Shown here one piece after another: positions 17,072 to 26,454 of a DNA stretch of 64,000 nucleotides (within the stretch, counting starts at the first letter, position 1; the number at the start of each line of letters is the position of its first letter). The position numbers and the translations under genes are program-made. This stretch comes from Flavobacterium bizetiae (GTDB taxonomy: Bacteria; Bacteroidota; Bacteroidia; Flavobacteriales; Flavobacteriaceae), in assembly GCF_902804475.1 (NCBI RefSeq), contig NZ_CADCSU010000045.1, forward strand, positions 1 to 64,000, in the 5' to 3' direction. The notes under the pieces were generated by a model, which searched no databases, had not been told where the DNA came from, and was given only the letters and a program-made list of their open reading frames with translations.

Positions 17072-19987
17072 TCATCTCAAACAATCTCTTAAGATGGTTA
17101 CCGGATGCATTGCTTTTCTATTGGTTCCGTCAAAAATCTGGTGTCTGCAACTTGTTCCTGCAGCCGCAATTGCTGTTTTTTCATCGGTAGTACGAATTTT
17201 TGGAAACAAGGTATCTTCGCCCATTTGCATACTAATTTCATAATGTTCTTTTTCGTAACCAAATGATCCCGCCATACCACAACAACCTGAATTATAAATT
17301 GTAACGGTACTGTTTTTAGGTAAATTCAACATCGCAAACGAAGCTTCGACAGTACTTAAGGACTTTTGATGACAATGCCCGTGAATTTTTATTGTTTTCT
17401 CTACATCCGAAAATTGTCCTGAATGTATTTTTCCTTTTGTAATTTCTCTTTTAAAGAATTCTTCAATTGTAAAGGTATTTTTAGATAATTTTTCGGCATT
17501 ATCTTTATCATACGCCAATCGAATATATTCATCCCTAAAAGTCAATATAGCCGAAGGTTCTATTCCGATTAATGGAGTATTCTCATTAATTAAATCCTTA
17601 AAAATTGCGACATTTTTATTGGCAATGTCCTGCGCTTCTTCCAGAAAACCTTTAGATATAAAAGCTCTTCCGCTTTCTTCATGATCTATTACAATTACCT
17701 CGTAACCTATTTTGGTCAGTAATTCATAAGCATCAATCCCTACCGAAACATCATAATAATTGGTAAACTCATCACAAAAAAGATAGACTTTTCCGTTTTC
17801 GAAAGAATTATTTAGAGCCAGTTTTTTATTTTTTTCGTACCATTTTCTAAAAGTTGTTGGTGCCAATAAAGGAACTTGTCTTTTAGGAGCAATACCCATA
17901 CTTTTTTTAACCAAAGGCAAATTGGCAACAAAATTGGTCATAGAAGGCGCAATGCTTCCTAACTTATTGAGTTTTGAATTGAAAGCAAAGATTTTATTTC
18001 GAACAGAAAATCCGTTTGCTTTTTGATATTGATACAAAAACTCTGATTTTAAAGTCGCCACATCAACATTACTTGGGCATTCGCTGGCGCAGGCTTTACA
18101 ACTTACGCACAACTCAAATACTTTATACAATTCTTCGTGATCGAATTTGTTCTCTTTTTCTGAATGTGTCAGGTATTCTCTGAGCGCATTGGCTCTGGCG
18201 CGAGTGGTATCTTTTTCGTTTCGGGTGGCGCGATAACTAGGACACAGAGTTCCTCCTGCCGATGGTAATTTTCTGCAATCACCAGAACCATTACATTTTT
18301 CGGCAGCACGCAAAATCCCCATGCTGTCTGAAAAATCCTGAATGGTTTTTATTTCTGGTTCAATTCTTCCTGCTTCAAAACGAAGATTTTCATCCATTTT
18401 AGAAGCATTTACAATTTTCCCAACATTCAAAATAGTATCAGGATCAAATGCTTTTTTTATTCGTTTCAGCAGTTCATAGTTTTTATCGCCAATCATAAAA
18501 GGCAAAAACTCTCCACGCAAAATTCCGTCGCCATGTTCACCACTTAATGAACCTTTGTATTTTTTCACCAAATGAGCCACTTCCGTAGAAATATTTCTAA
18601 ACTGGTGTAATCCTTCTTTTGTTTTTAAATTGATCTTCGGACGTAAATGCAGCTCTCCGGCACCGGCATGCGCATAATAAATCGCACTTTGTCCGTGTCT
18701 TTCCATCATGGCAGCAAAATCGGCAATATAATTGGGTAGATCGCTCAGTTCAACTGCAGTATCTTCAATAGAATCGGCCGCTTTATCATCGCCAACAATA
18801 CTTCCTAAAAGTCCTAAACCTGCTTTTCGAACATCATTTACTTTATCAATATCAGCTCCGTAAATTTTAGGTAAAGCATATCCAAAATTGTTATCCTCAA
18901 GATTTTTAATCAAAGCATCGGCTTGCAACTCGGCATCTTCCATACTAATATGAGATCCTACTTCGAGCATGATAACCGCTTTTGGCTCTCCCACGATAAA
19001 AAATCGGTTTTTAGCCTGTTCCCTATTGGTTTTGGTACAATCTAAAATCGTATCATCCATCATTTCGCATGTATACAAATGATGTTTCATTGCCGTAACC
19101 ACCGCTTCTAAACTTTCCTGAATGGTATGAAAATGCGCCACAACCATAATATTGTTTGTTGGCGGTAAATCATCTACTTTTAAGGTGATTTCTGTAGTAA
19201 AGGCAAGTGTTCCTTCGCTTCCGCAAAGTAGTTTTCCTAAATTGATGGTGTTTTCTGTTCCCGAAAATAATTCTGAACTTAATAATGCATCAATCGCATA
19301 ACCAGTATTTCGTCTGTGAATTTCAGGTTTCGGAAATTCATTTTTGATTTCTTCCTGATTTTCTTTGTTCGAAAGTTCCTCGTAAATCGTTTTATAAATT
19401 TTACTTTCTAAAGAATCTCCTTTGGTTTTCTCCATGAATTCCTCCGAAGACAAATCCTTAAAAACGGCAGTACTTCCGTCACTTAAAACCGCTTTTATCT
19501 CTACAATTTTATCTCGGGTAACGCCATAACGTATCGAAGTTGTTCCGGATGAATTATTTCCTACCATTCCGCCAATCATACATCGATTTGTTGTTGAGGT
19601 AGTTGGACTAAAAAATAATCCGTGTGGTTTGAGATATAAATTCAGTTCATCGCGAATTACTCCGGGCTGAACCGTTATAGTTTTCTTTTCAGCATCAAAA
19701 GATACAATCTTGGTAAAATGCTTAGAAACATCTACAATTATTCCGTTTCCTACCGTTTGTCCTGCCAAAGATGTTCCGGCAGTTCTGGGCGTGATAGAAA
19801 TTTTGTTTTTTGCCGCAAAGCGAATGATCTTCACAATATCTTCTTCTGATTTTGGAATTGCGACTGCCTGAGGCATAATTCTATAAGCAGAAGCATCAGT
19901 GGCGTATAACTTTTTATGAAGCTCGTCATAAAAAAGAGTTCCTTCTAATGAATCAGATAATTGCTGTAATTGGAGAAGACTGGACAT
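17072..19987 (-). CDS. FAD-linked oxidase with Fe-S domains (D-lactate / D-2-hydroxyacid dehydrogenase type)
   Basis: A 971-residue cytoplasmic flavo-iron-sulfur protein. An FAD_binding_4 domain (about 20-250, with PRTAGTSLAGQTVG and GNNSSGTTSIRYG), an FAD-oxidase C domain (about 270-540, with GEHGDG), a first cysteine group at about 562-580, a ferredoxin-like CxxCxxCxxxCP at about 626-640 and a CCG domain with GCCGMAGSFG at about 900. This is the YdiJ/GlcD-GlpC fusion layout. Family members oxidise D-2-hydroxyacids, passing electrons to quinone. MurQ, encoded in the opposite arm, releases D-lactate, so D-lactate is the substrate that best fits the locus. D-2-hydroxyglutarate is the main alternative. 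Confidence 0.8.
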   Translation of the reverse strand: MSSLLQLQQLSDSLEGTLFYDELHKKLYATDASAYRIMPQAVAIPKSEEDIVKIIRFAAKNKISITPRTAGTSLAGQTVGNGIIVDVSKHFTKIVSFDAEKKTITVQPGVIRDELNLYLKPHGLFFSPTTSTTNRCMIGGMVGNNSSGTTSIRYGVTRDKIVEIKAVLSDGSTAVFKDLSSEEFMEKTKGDSLESKIYKTIYEELSNKENQEEIKNEFPKPEIHRRNTGYAIDALLSSELFSGTENTINLGKLLCGSEGTLAFTTEITLKVDDLPPTNNIMVVAHFHTIQESLEAVVTAMKHHLYTCEMMDDTILDCTKTNREQAKNRFFIVGEPKAVIMLEVGSHISMEDAELQADALIKNLEDNNFGYALPKIYGADIDKVNDVRKAGLGLLGSIVGDDKAADSIEDTAVELSDLPNYIADFAAMMERHGQSAIYYAHAGAGELHLRPKINLKTKEGLHQFRNISTEVAHLVKKYKGSLSGEHGDGILRGEFLPFMIGDKNYELLKRIKKAFDPDTILNVGKIVNASKMDENLRFEAGRIEPEIKTIQDFSDSMGILRAAEKCNGSGDCRKLPSAGGTLCPSYRATRNEKDTTRARANALREYLTHSEKENKFDHEELYKVFELCVSCKACASECPSNVDVATLKSEFLYQYQKANGFSVRNKIFAFNSKLNKLGSIAPSMTNFVANLPLVKKSMGIAPKRQVPLLAPTTFRKWYEKNKKLALNNSFENGKVYLFCDEFTNYYDVSVGIDAYELLTKIGYEVIVIDHEESGRAFISKGFLEEAQDIANKNVAIFKDLINENTPLIGIEPSAILTFRDEYIRLAYDKDNAEKLSKNTFTIEEFFKREITKGKIHSGQFSDVEKTIKIHGHCHQKSLSTVEASFAMLNLPKNSTVTIYNSGCCGMAGSFGYEKEHYEISMQMGEDTLFPKIRTTDEKTAIAAAGTSCRHQIFDGTNRKAMHPVTILRDCLR

Positions 19988-20044
19988 TTTATTGGTTGGT
20001 TTGCTTTTGGTTGGTTAATCTGAAATAATCTATTTTATTAGATA

Positions 20045-20071
20045 CCTAACAGGTTTTAAAAACCTGTTAGG
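20045..20071. repeat. 27-bp palindrome, copy 3
   Basis: The sequence is identical to the copy at 13896-13922 and lies 13 bp downstream of the nagB-fusion stop codon, between it and the FAD/FeS oxidase gene. It may lower expression of the downstream genes relative to nagB. Confidence 0.75.
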
Positions 20072-20084
20072 ATATTAGATTTTA

Positions 20085-22010
20085 TTAATAATCAAAACGT
20101 TTAAAAGCTTCGATTGCTTCGTATTCTGCCAATCCTAAATCATCATATAAAATGGCAGTATTTTTATTACGGTCTTCGGCTCTCACCCAGAATTCTCTTG
20201 AGTCATTTCCTTGAAACATTACGCGGTCTTTCTGAGATTGATGGTATAAAATTGCACTACGTTTTAGCAATACTTCTGATGGAGAAAGCGGAACGGCCAT
20301 ATCAATTTCGTGAATGTCCCATTCGTGCCAGGCTCCTCTGTACAACCACAACCAGCAATCATCCATATATTTCTCTGGTTTTAATTCTTTCATCGCTGCA
20401 AAAATCGCATTCAGACACACTTCGTGCGTTCCGTGCGGATCTGCTAAATCTCCGGCTGCAAATACCTGATGAGGTTTTATTTTAGCAATAATATCTTTTA
20501 CGATCGCAATATCTTCAGGTCCCAAAGGATTCTTTTTTACCTGTCCTGTTTCATAAAACGGAAGATCTAAAAAGTGCGTGTTTTCATCTTTTAATCCAAT
20601 ATATCTTGTCGCTGCGTAAGATTCTCTTCTACGAATCAATCCTTTTAATCTTCGAACTTCAAGAGAATCGATTTGGTTCTCAGATTTGCTATTTAGAAAA
20701 TCAATCACCGCTTTAAAGTTGATTTGTGTTTCAGCATCGCCTAAAAAATCTTTCGCCACTTCGGCAAATTTTAATGCTTCATCATCTGTAACCGCAATAT
20801 TTCCAGAGGTTTGATATACTACATGTACATCGTGACCTTGTTTTATTAATTTAGAAAAAGTTCCTCCCATAGAAATCACGTCATCATCAGGATGCGGACT
20901 AAAAAGAATTACTCGTTTTTGTGCAGGAGTAGCTCTTTCCGGACGGTGAGAATCATCTGTATTTGGTTTGCCTCCTGGCCAGCCTGTAATGGTGTGCTGC
21001 AATACGTTGAACATATTAATATTCAAATCATAAGCAGAACCTTCCTGCGCCAATAGATCAGACATTCCATTGTTATTGTAATCTCTGTCTGTTAATTTTA
21101 AAATTGATTGTTTGGTTTCTTTACAAAGCCATACGATTGCTTTGCTTTTTAATTCCTGTGTCCAGGTACATCCGCCCACCAACCAAGGTGTTTCAAATCG
21201 TGTTAATTCTGAGGCCGAAAATTGGTCTAATACAAAAGTTGCATTAGTATGATTTTGTAAAAAAGTAGCAGGAACATCTGAAGATATTTCGCCCTGAATG
21301 GTTCTTTTTATAATAGAAGCTTTATTTTGTCCCCATGCCATCAGAACAATTCTTTTTGATCTCAGAATGGTAGAAACTCCCATTGTGATCGCTCTTTTAG
21401 GAACGTTATCGATACCATTAAAATCTGATGAAGCATCGACTCTGGTAATATGATCTAAGGTAATAATTCTGGTTCCTGAATTGATGTGCGATCCCGGTTC
21501 GTTGAATCCTACGTGCCCGGTACGGCCAATTCCTAAAAGCTGGAAATCAAGTCCGCCGGCTTGTTTTATTTTCAATTCATAATCTACACAATATTGGTTC
21601 AGTTCTTCTATGGCAACTGTTCCGTCGGGAATGTTTACATTTTCCGGTTTAATATCGATGTGATTAAAAAGATATTGATGCATGAAATAATGGTAGCTCT
21701 GACGATTCTCTTTGGTCATTGGATAATATTCATCCAGATTAAAAGAGATAACATTGTAAAAACTAAGGCCATCTTCTTTGTGCATGCGCACCAATTCTTC
21801 GTATACTTTTATAGGTGAAGATCCTGTGGCAAGTCCTAAAACACAAGATTCATTGTTTGCTTGTTTTGAACGTATTAATTCGGCTATTTCCTGAGCAACA
21901 ATTTTTGAACCCTGAACAGAATTTTCAAAAATCACGTTATGATTTTTTTCAAATCTGGTTTCTTCAAATTTCCCGGGTATGTCGTAAGCCAAAGAAGTAT
22001 TCGTTTTCAT
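20085..22010 (-). CDS. nagB: glucosamine-6-phosphate deaminase fused to PIG-L/LmbE-type deacetylase
   Basis: A 641-residue cytoplasmic fusion common in Bacteroidota. Residues about 25-270 are NagB, which converts GlcN-6-P to fructose-6-P and ammonia: ATGSSP (61-66), SFNLDEYYPM (Asp93, Glu94) and GRTGHVGFNEPG (His166). Thr164 stands where E. coli has Asp141, which I read as a lineage feature. Residues about 362-600 are a PIG-L deacetylase with PHPDDD (371-376; His372 and Asp375 as metal ligands) and a DPHGTHE motif. No nagA is in the window, so the second domain might deacetylate GlcNAc-6-P; that is a guess. Its upstream region carries operators and a promoter -7 element at 22041-22048. Confidence 0.88.
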   Translation of the reverse strand: MKTNTSLAYDIPGKFEETRFEKNHNVIFENSVQGSKIVAQEIAELIRSKQANNESCVLGLATGSSPIKVYEELVRMHKEDGLSFYNVISFNLDEYYPMTKENRQSYHYFMHQYLFNHIDIKPENVNIPDGTVAIEELNQYCVDYELKIKQAGGLDFQLLGIGRTGHVGFNEPGSHINSGTRIITLDHITRVDASSDFNGIDNVPKRAITMGVSTILRSKRIVLMAWGQNKASIIKRTIQGEISSDVPATFLQNHTNATFVLDQFSASELTRFETPWLVGGCTWTQELKSKAIVWLCKETKQSILKLTDRDYNNNGMSDLLAQEGSAYDLNINMFNVLQHTITGWPGGKPNTDDSHRPERATPAQKRVILFSPHPDDDVISMGGTFSKLIKQGHDVHVVYQTSGNIAVTDDEALKFAEVAKDFLGDAETQINFKAVIDFLNSKSENQIDSLEVRRLKGLIRRRESYAATRYIGLKDENTHFLDLPFYETGQVKKNPLGPEDIAIVKDIIAKIKPHQVFAAGDLADPHGTHEVCLNAIFAAMKELKPEKYMDDCWLWLYRGAWHEWDIHEIDMAVPLSPSEVLLKRSAILYHQSQKDRVMFQGNDSREFWVRAEDRNKNTAILYDDLGLAEYEAIEAFKRFDY

Positions 22011-22040
22011 AATATATCTTAGTTAAAAAATTAGTTTTAA

Positions 22041-22048
22041 CAAATATA
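22041..22048 (-). promoter_or_regulatory. predicted -7 element of the nagB promoter
   Basis: TATATTTG on the minus strand matches the Bacteroidota TAnnTTTG consensus, 30 bp before the nagB start codon. A CAAA (TTTG on the minus strand) at 22065-22068 could be the -33 element, but its 16-bp spacing is shorter than the usual 19. Confidence 0.55.
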
Positions 22049-22074
22049 TATACAAAAAACAGAACAAATACATT

Positions 22075-22140
22075 ATTTTGCGTTATTTAACAAAATAAAA
22101 TTCAAATAACGCAAAATAACGCAAAAATTGTTATTTGAAT
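22075..22140. promoter_or_regulatory. operator cluster upstream of nagB
   Basis: Two direct repeats of ATAACGCAAA at 22106-22115 and 22116-22125, exactly 10 bp apart, face an inverted TTTTGCGTTATTT at 22076-22088. The pair sits inside an 11-bp inverted repeat, ATTCAAATAAC (22100-22110) and GTTATTTGAAT (22130-22140). The core AACGCAAAATAACGCA (22108-22123) recurs, as its reverse complement, upstream of susC at 23031-23046. The adjacent DeoR gene makes it the likely ligand. Confidence 0.75.
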
Positions 22141-22146
22141 TGTAAT

Positions 22147-22896
22147 CTATAAGATAAAAACACCCGATTTTCTGTATTCTTCAAGTCTTGCATCTTCCGG
22201 ATCCAATTCGGTAACTATAGTGTCTAATAAATTTAAATCGCAAACCACATGTGGCATCTTTGTATTTAATTTATCTGAAGAAAACATCGACACAACCCTA
22301 TCAGAAGCCTCTATCATGGCTTTTTTGACAATTGAAATCTCATATCCAATCTCGGTTAAGCCTTGTTTTATATTAATACTACTGGCTCCAATAAAGCAAA
22401 TATCAGCTTTAATTTTAGACACAACCTGAATTACATCCATACCTATTGTTACCATTGCATTTTTTTGCATTTTGCCACCAATAAATATTAAATCGATATT
22501 AGGATGTTGTGATAATTGCATGGCGATTGGTAAACTATACGTATATATTGTCGCCTTTAAATCTGAAGGAATCAACTTTGCAAAAACTAAATTAGTGCTT
22601 CCGCCACTCATTATAATAACCTGTCCGTCATGTAATAAAGACAATGCTTTTGTTACGATCTTTTTCTTTTCTTCCTCGGCAGCTATATTAATATTAAAAA
22701 CGTCAACTGATTTTTCTGAAACCTGCACAGCTCCGCCATACACCTTCTCCAGTTGCTTTTTACTGTCCAGTTCGTTCAAATCACGCCTAATCGTATCTTC
22801 TGATAAATCCAGAGCCAAAGCTAAATCTGTTGTGACAACTTTCTGTTCTTCAATAAGCTTAGTCATTATATATTTATGTCTCTCGGCTTTCAGCAT
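22147..22896 (-). CDS. DeoR-family transcriptional regulator
   Basis: A 249-residue cytoplasmic regulator. Residues 1-58 form the DeoR winged helix, with LALALDLSEDTIRRDLNEL and the following wing KVYGGAV. Residues about 70-230 are the DeoR C-terminal sugar-phosphate sensor (SGGSTNLVFAKLI, FIGGKMQKNAM, CFIGASSI). Members bind phosphorylated sugars, typically as repressors. It is transcribed away from susC, ends 136 bp before nagB, and lies between the two operator sets. The most economical model is control of both arms in response to a GlcNAc-6-P, GlcN-6-P or MurNAc-6-P signal. A TATATTTG element at 22922-22929 is its own likely -7 box. Confidence 0.85.
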   Translation of the reverse strand: MLKAERHKYIMTKLIEEQKVVTTDLALALDLSEDTIRRDLNELDSKKQLEKVYGGAVQVSEKSVDVFNINIAAEEEKKKIVTKALSLLHDGQVIIMSGGSTNLVFAKLIPSDLKATIYTYSLPIAMQLSQHPNIDLIFIGGKMQKNAMVTIGMDVIQVVSKIKADICFIGASSINIKQGLTEIGYEISIVKKAMIEASDRVVSMFSSDKLNTKMPHVVCDLNLLDTIVTELDPEDARLEEYRKSGVFIL

Positions 22897-22921
22897 TTTT
22901 TTAAAAAGTTAAAATTCAGGA

Positions 22922-22929
22922 CAAATATA
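22922..22929 (-). promoter_or_regulatory. predicted -7 element of the deoR-type gene
   Basis: TATATTTG on the minus strand, 25 bp before the start codon. The same octamer serves nagB and susC at similar distances. No clear -33 TTTG at 19 bp. Confidence 0.45.
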
Positions 22930-23030
22930 TCAAATATTTCAATTGAATAGCAGGCATTTTGTAAGAAACTGCAACAGTTTGCATATTTATATTAAATAAT
23001 AAAAAGCAGAAAGATTTTACATACTAAATA

Positions 23031-23050
23031 TGCGTTATTTTGCGTTTTTT
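23031..23050. promoter_or_regulatory. operator upstream of susC
   Basis: Tandem TGCGTTATTT-TGCGTTTTTT, two half-sites 10 bp apart. Positions 23031-23046 match 16 of 16 bases with the reverse complement of 22108-22123 upstream of nagB. It lies about 55 bp upstream of the susC -7 element and 135 bp upstream of the deoR-type gene, so the regulator may act on both. Confidence 0.75.
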
Positions 23051-23104
23051 GAATTAAATTTCGAAAAAAAATACAAAATACTGCATTTATATGCAATAAA
23101 TAAA

Positions 23105-23112
23105 TATATTTG
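23105..23112 (+). promoter_or_regulatory. predicted -7 element of the susC promoter
   Basis: TATATTTG matches TAnnTTTG, 30 bp before the susC ATG, the same spacing as for nagB. No good -33 TTTG is present at 19 bp, which would fit a promoter that needs help or is weak. Confidence 0.5.
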
Positions 23113-23142
23113 CTCAACAACCATTAAAAAAACCAAATAATC

Positions 23143-26100
23143 ATGAAAAAATTATTCCTTATTTCATTGTTGGTTTTGTTCATTCAAGTAACATTTGGGC
23201 AAACAAAAACAATTACCGGAACTGTAAAAAGCAAAACGGATGGGTTTCCTATACCAGGGGTTAGTATCCTTATACAAGGAACTAAAAACGGAACCACTAC
23301 CGACTTTGACGGAAACTACAGTATTCCTGCCTCGCCAGGGCAAAGCTTAGTTTTCAGCTACATGGGATCTGAGACACAAGTGGTAAAAATTGACGGGCAA
23401 CAAAAGATCAACATTTCTCTTGCTGAGAGTACGTCAAAACTAGACGAAGTTGTTGTGGTGGGATTCTCTTCTCAGAAAAAAACAAACTTAACCGGAGCTG
23501 TTGCCTCAATCGATGTAGCTAAAACAATTGGAAGCAGACCTCTTACTGATGTAAGTAAAGCTTTACAAGGTACTACACCGGGGGTAAATGTTAGTTTTAA
23601 CTCAGGAAATATGAATCGTGCGGCTACTATTAACATACGTGGAGCCGGTACTATTAATGGTTCAGATGCTCCTTTAATATTAGTTGATGGGGTTCCTACA
23701 GATTTATCACTTATTAACCCAAATGATATCGCAACAATGACGGTACTTAAAGATGCTGCTTCGGCTTCTATCTATGGTGCGCGTGCTGCTTTTGGGGTGG
23801 TATTGATCACAACTAAAGGAGGAAAAACCGGAGAAGGAAAAGTAAGATTTTCTTATTCTGCCAATACGGCGTTTACGAACCCAATTTCTACTTTACAATT
23901 CTTAGATCCAACAGAAGAAATTCCCGGGCTGGTTGCTGCAGGAACACGTACTGATGGTTCTGTACCGGAAATTTTTGGTGCAAACTACAATACTTTACTA
24001 GCCGGAATTAAAAACTGGAAAGAAAAATATGCACACAATCGTACCAGTAATGAAATGGTTTATGGTGAAGACTGGGAGATTAAAAATGGTACACCTTACT
24101 TCTACAGAGTTTGGGATAATAACAAAGAATTGTATGCAAAAAATGCGCTTCAGACTACTCACAATCTTTCTGCGCAAGGTAATTTAGGAGAAAAAAGTTC
24201 GTTCTTTGCTTCGCTTGCTCTTACTAACCAGGAGGGTATGTTAAGAGTAAATCAGGAACAAAGACAAAGAACAAACATCAACTTAGGATTTACTACAAAA
24301 TTAGCTGACTGGCTTACGGCGGATTTCAAAGTAATGACGATTAACAGTACATACGACCAACCATTTAACTACTACGGTGGTGCTGGTACTGATGATCCGC
24401 TTTATACAGGTTATTTTGGATATGCACTTCGTTGGGGACAATATTTCCCGAACTTCGGAACATACAGAGGGTATAATTTCCGTACTGCAGGAGGATATTT
24501 AGCTAATGCATCACGAAATGAAAACGTTAAACGTAATAACAGGTTAAGTGGTAAATTTACAGCAGATATTACAAAAGATCTTAATGTAATTGCTGAGGTT
24601 AGCAGTGTAACTGAAACGTACAACAGAAAACAAAATGGTGGTAAATTCTTAGCATGGGACAGCTGGTCTGCTATGCCATACGATGCTACAACAATTCAAA
24701 CTGCAGTTCCTGCAACTCTTGAAGCCGGAAATGATTATGTAGCACAATCTAAATCAGAATCTATTACCAATGTTGTTAACATTTATGCTAACTACAAAAA
24801 ACAAATAGACAAACATAGTTTTAAAGTTTTAGGAGGTTTTAACTCTGAGTGGCAGGATTTCTCTCGTAATTATGCGAGAAGAAATACCCTTTTAGACAAA
24901 TCAAAACCAGAGTTTAATCTTGCAGTAGGAGAACAATTTGTTTCAGGATCTGCAAATACTTCACTTAATCCGGCAGAAACAACGTATTCTATCGCAGGTT
25001 TCTTTGCTCGTATTAACTATGATTACAACGGAATTTATTTATTAGAATTGAATGCACGTTACGATGGTTCTTCAAAATTCCCTACAAACGAACAATGGGG
25101 ATTCTTCCCTTCTGCTTCTGTAGGATATAAAATTGTGAATGAAAAATTCATGGAAAGCACACGTGGTTGGTTAAACGACCTTAAAATTCGTGGTTCTATT
25201 GGTGCAATCGGAAATCAAAACGTAGGAAACAATGCTTTCTTATCGATCATGAATTCTTCTAATCCTTCATGGGTAAATAGCGGTTCTACATTGCCTCCTT
25301 CTACAGGTTTACCAACTAACGTTGATCCTGCATTAACATGGGAAAAAGTATACACAAAAGATGTGGGTATTGATATTAAAATATTAGATATGCTTGGTGC
25401 TTCGTTTGACTGGTACCAGCGTGATACAAAAGGAATGTTGGCTCCTGGTATAACACTTCCGGGTTCATTTGGTCAAAATGCAGCTCAAACCAACTCAGGA
25501 AACATGAGAACAAGAGGATGGGAATTGTCTTTGAACTTTAATAAAAACTTAAGCGAAAATGCTTCTGTATTTGTTGATGTAGCTTTATCTGATTACAAAT
25601 CTGTAATTACAAAATGGAACAACACTTCTAAGTTATTAGGTTTAGTTACTACTACTACATATCCTTATTATGACGGATTCGAAATTGGACAAATCTGGGG
25701 TTTAACCAGCGACAGACTTCTTCAGGCTGATGACGTAATTACCAATAACGGTAAAACAGTAAATGGTGTTGATTACTCTAAAACAATGGTAGGTAACTTT
25801 AAATACGGAGCAGGAGATGTTCATTATGTAGATCTTGATGGCGACGGAGTTATCAGTCGTGGTGCAGGAACTGCAGACGATCACGGAGATTTGAAAAAAA
25901 TTGGTAATTCAACGCCACGTTACAAATATGGTATTACATTGGGTGGAAAATACCGCGGATTTGATATTTCTGGTTTCTTTCAAGGAGTTGGAAAACGTGA
26001 TTACTGGGCTGCTTCAGATGCAGTATTGCCTTTCTACCGTGCGCCTCAGCAAATGTATGCTAACCAGGCTGATTACTGGACACCAGAAAATACTCAGGCT

Positions 26101-26430
26101 TATTGGCCAAATCCATATTATGGAAATGAAGCTAATACTCTTGGTTCGGGTACTTCAGGTTCAAACAACTTTGTTACATCAACAAGATATTTGCTAGACA
26201 TGTCTTATTTACGTCTAAAAAATGTTACTCTTGGATATTCACTGTCAAAAGATTTAGTAAAAAGAGCACGCTTAGAGAAAGTAAGAATTTATGCATCAGG
26301 AGAAAACTTAGTGACTTGGGCAGACAAACGTCTTCCTGTTGACCCTGAAATTGATGAAGCAGAGGTGTTCTGGGGAAGAGCTTATCCTTATACCAAAACA
26401 ATCTCTTTTGGTGTTGAGCTTGCTTTTTAA
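23143..26430 (+). CDS. SusC-like TonB-dependent outer-membrane transporter
   Basis: A 1095-residue outer-membrane importer (signal peptide 1-19). Residues about 24-110 are a carboxypeptidase-D-like (DUF4480-type) domain, followed by a TonB box region (DEVVVVGFSSQKK), a plug with SuxC signature GAGTINGSDAPLILVDGVP and VLKDAASASIYGARAAFGVVLITTK, and a C-terminal 22-strand barrel ending in FGVELAF. No STN domain, so it does not itself signal to an anti-sigma factor; regulation is by the DeoR-type protein. With SusD it should import peptidoglycan-derived oligosaccharides, judged from the downstream enzymes. The susD gene starts 24 bp after the stop. Confidence 0.9.
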   Translation: MKKLFLISLLVLFIQVTFGQTKTITGTVKSKTDGFPIPGVSILIQGTKNGTTTDFDGNYSIPASPGQSLVFSYMGSETQVVKIDGQQKINISLAESTSKLDEVVVVGFSSQKKTNLTGAVASIDVAKTIGSRPLTDVSKALQGTTPGVNVSFNSGNMNRAATINIRGAGTINGSDAPLILVDGVPTDLSLINPNDIATMTVLKDAASASIYGARAAFGVVLITTKGGKTGEGKVRFSYSANTAFTNPISTLQFLDPTEEIPGLVAAGTRTDGSVPEIFGANYNTLLAGIKNWKEKYAHNRTSNEMVYGEDWEIKNGTPYFYRVWDNNKELYAKNALQTTHNLSAQGNLGEKSSFFASLALTNQEGMLRVNQEQRQRTNINLGFTTKLADWLTADFKVMTINSTYDQPFNYYGGAGTDDPLYTGYFGYALRWGQYFPNFGTYRGYNFRTAGGYLANASRNENVKRNNRLSGKFTADITKDLNVIAEVSSVTETYNRKQNGGKFLAWDSWSAMPYDATTIQTAVPATLEAGNDYVAQSKSESITNVVNIYANYKKQIDKHSFKVLGGFNSEWQDFSRNYARRNTLLDKSKPEFNLAVGEQFVSGSANTSLNPAETTYSIAGFFARINYDYNGIYLLELNARYDGSSKFPTNEQWGFFPSASVGYKIVNEKFMESTRGWLNDLKIRGSIGAIGNQNVGNNAFLSIMNSSNPSWVNSGSTLPPSTGLPTNVDPALTWEKVYTKDVGIDIKILDMLGASFDWYQRDTKGMLAPGITLPGSFGQNAAQTNSGNMRTRGWELSLNFNKNLSENASVFVDVALSDYKSVITKWNNTSKLLGLVTTTTYPYYDGFEIGQIWGLTSDRLLQADDVITNNGKTVNGVDYSKTMVGNFKYGAGDVHYVDLDGDGVISRGAGTADDHGDLKKIGNSTPRYKYGITLGGKYRGFDISGFFQGVGKRDYWAASDAVLPFYRAPQQMYANQADYWTPENTQAYWPNPYYGNEANTLGSGTSGSNNFVTSTRYLLDMSYLRLKNVTLGYSLSKDLVKRARLEKVRIYASGENLVTWADKRLPVDPEIDEAEVFWGRAYPYTKTISFGVELAF

Positions 26431-26454
26431 TACTAACCATTCAAAACTTTTAAA

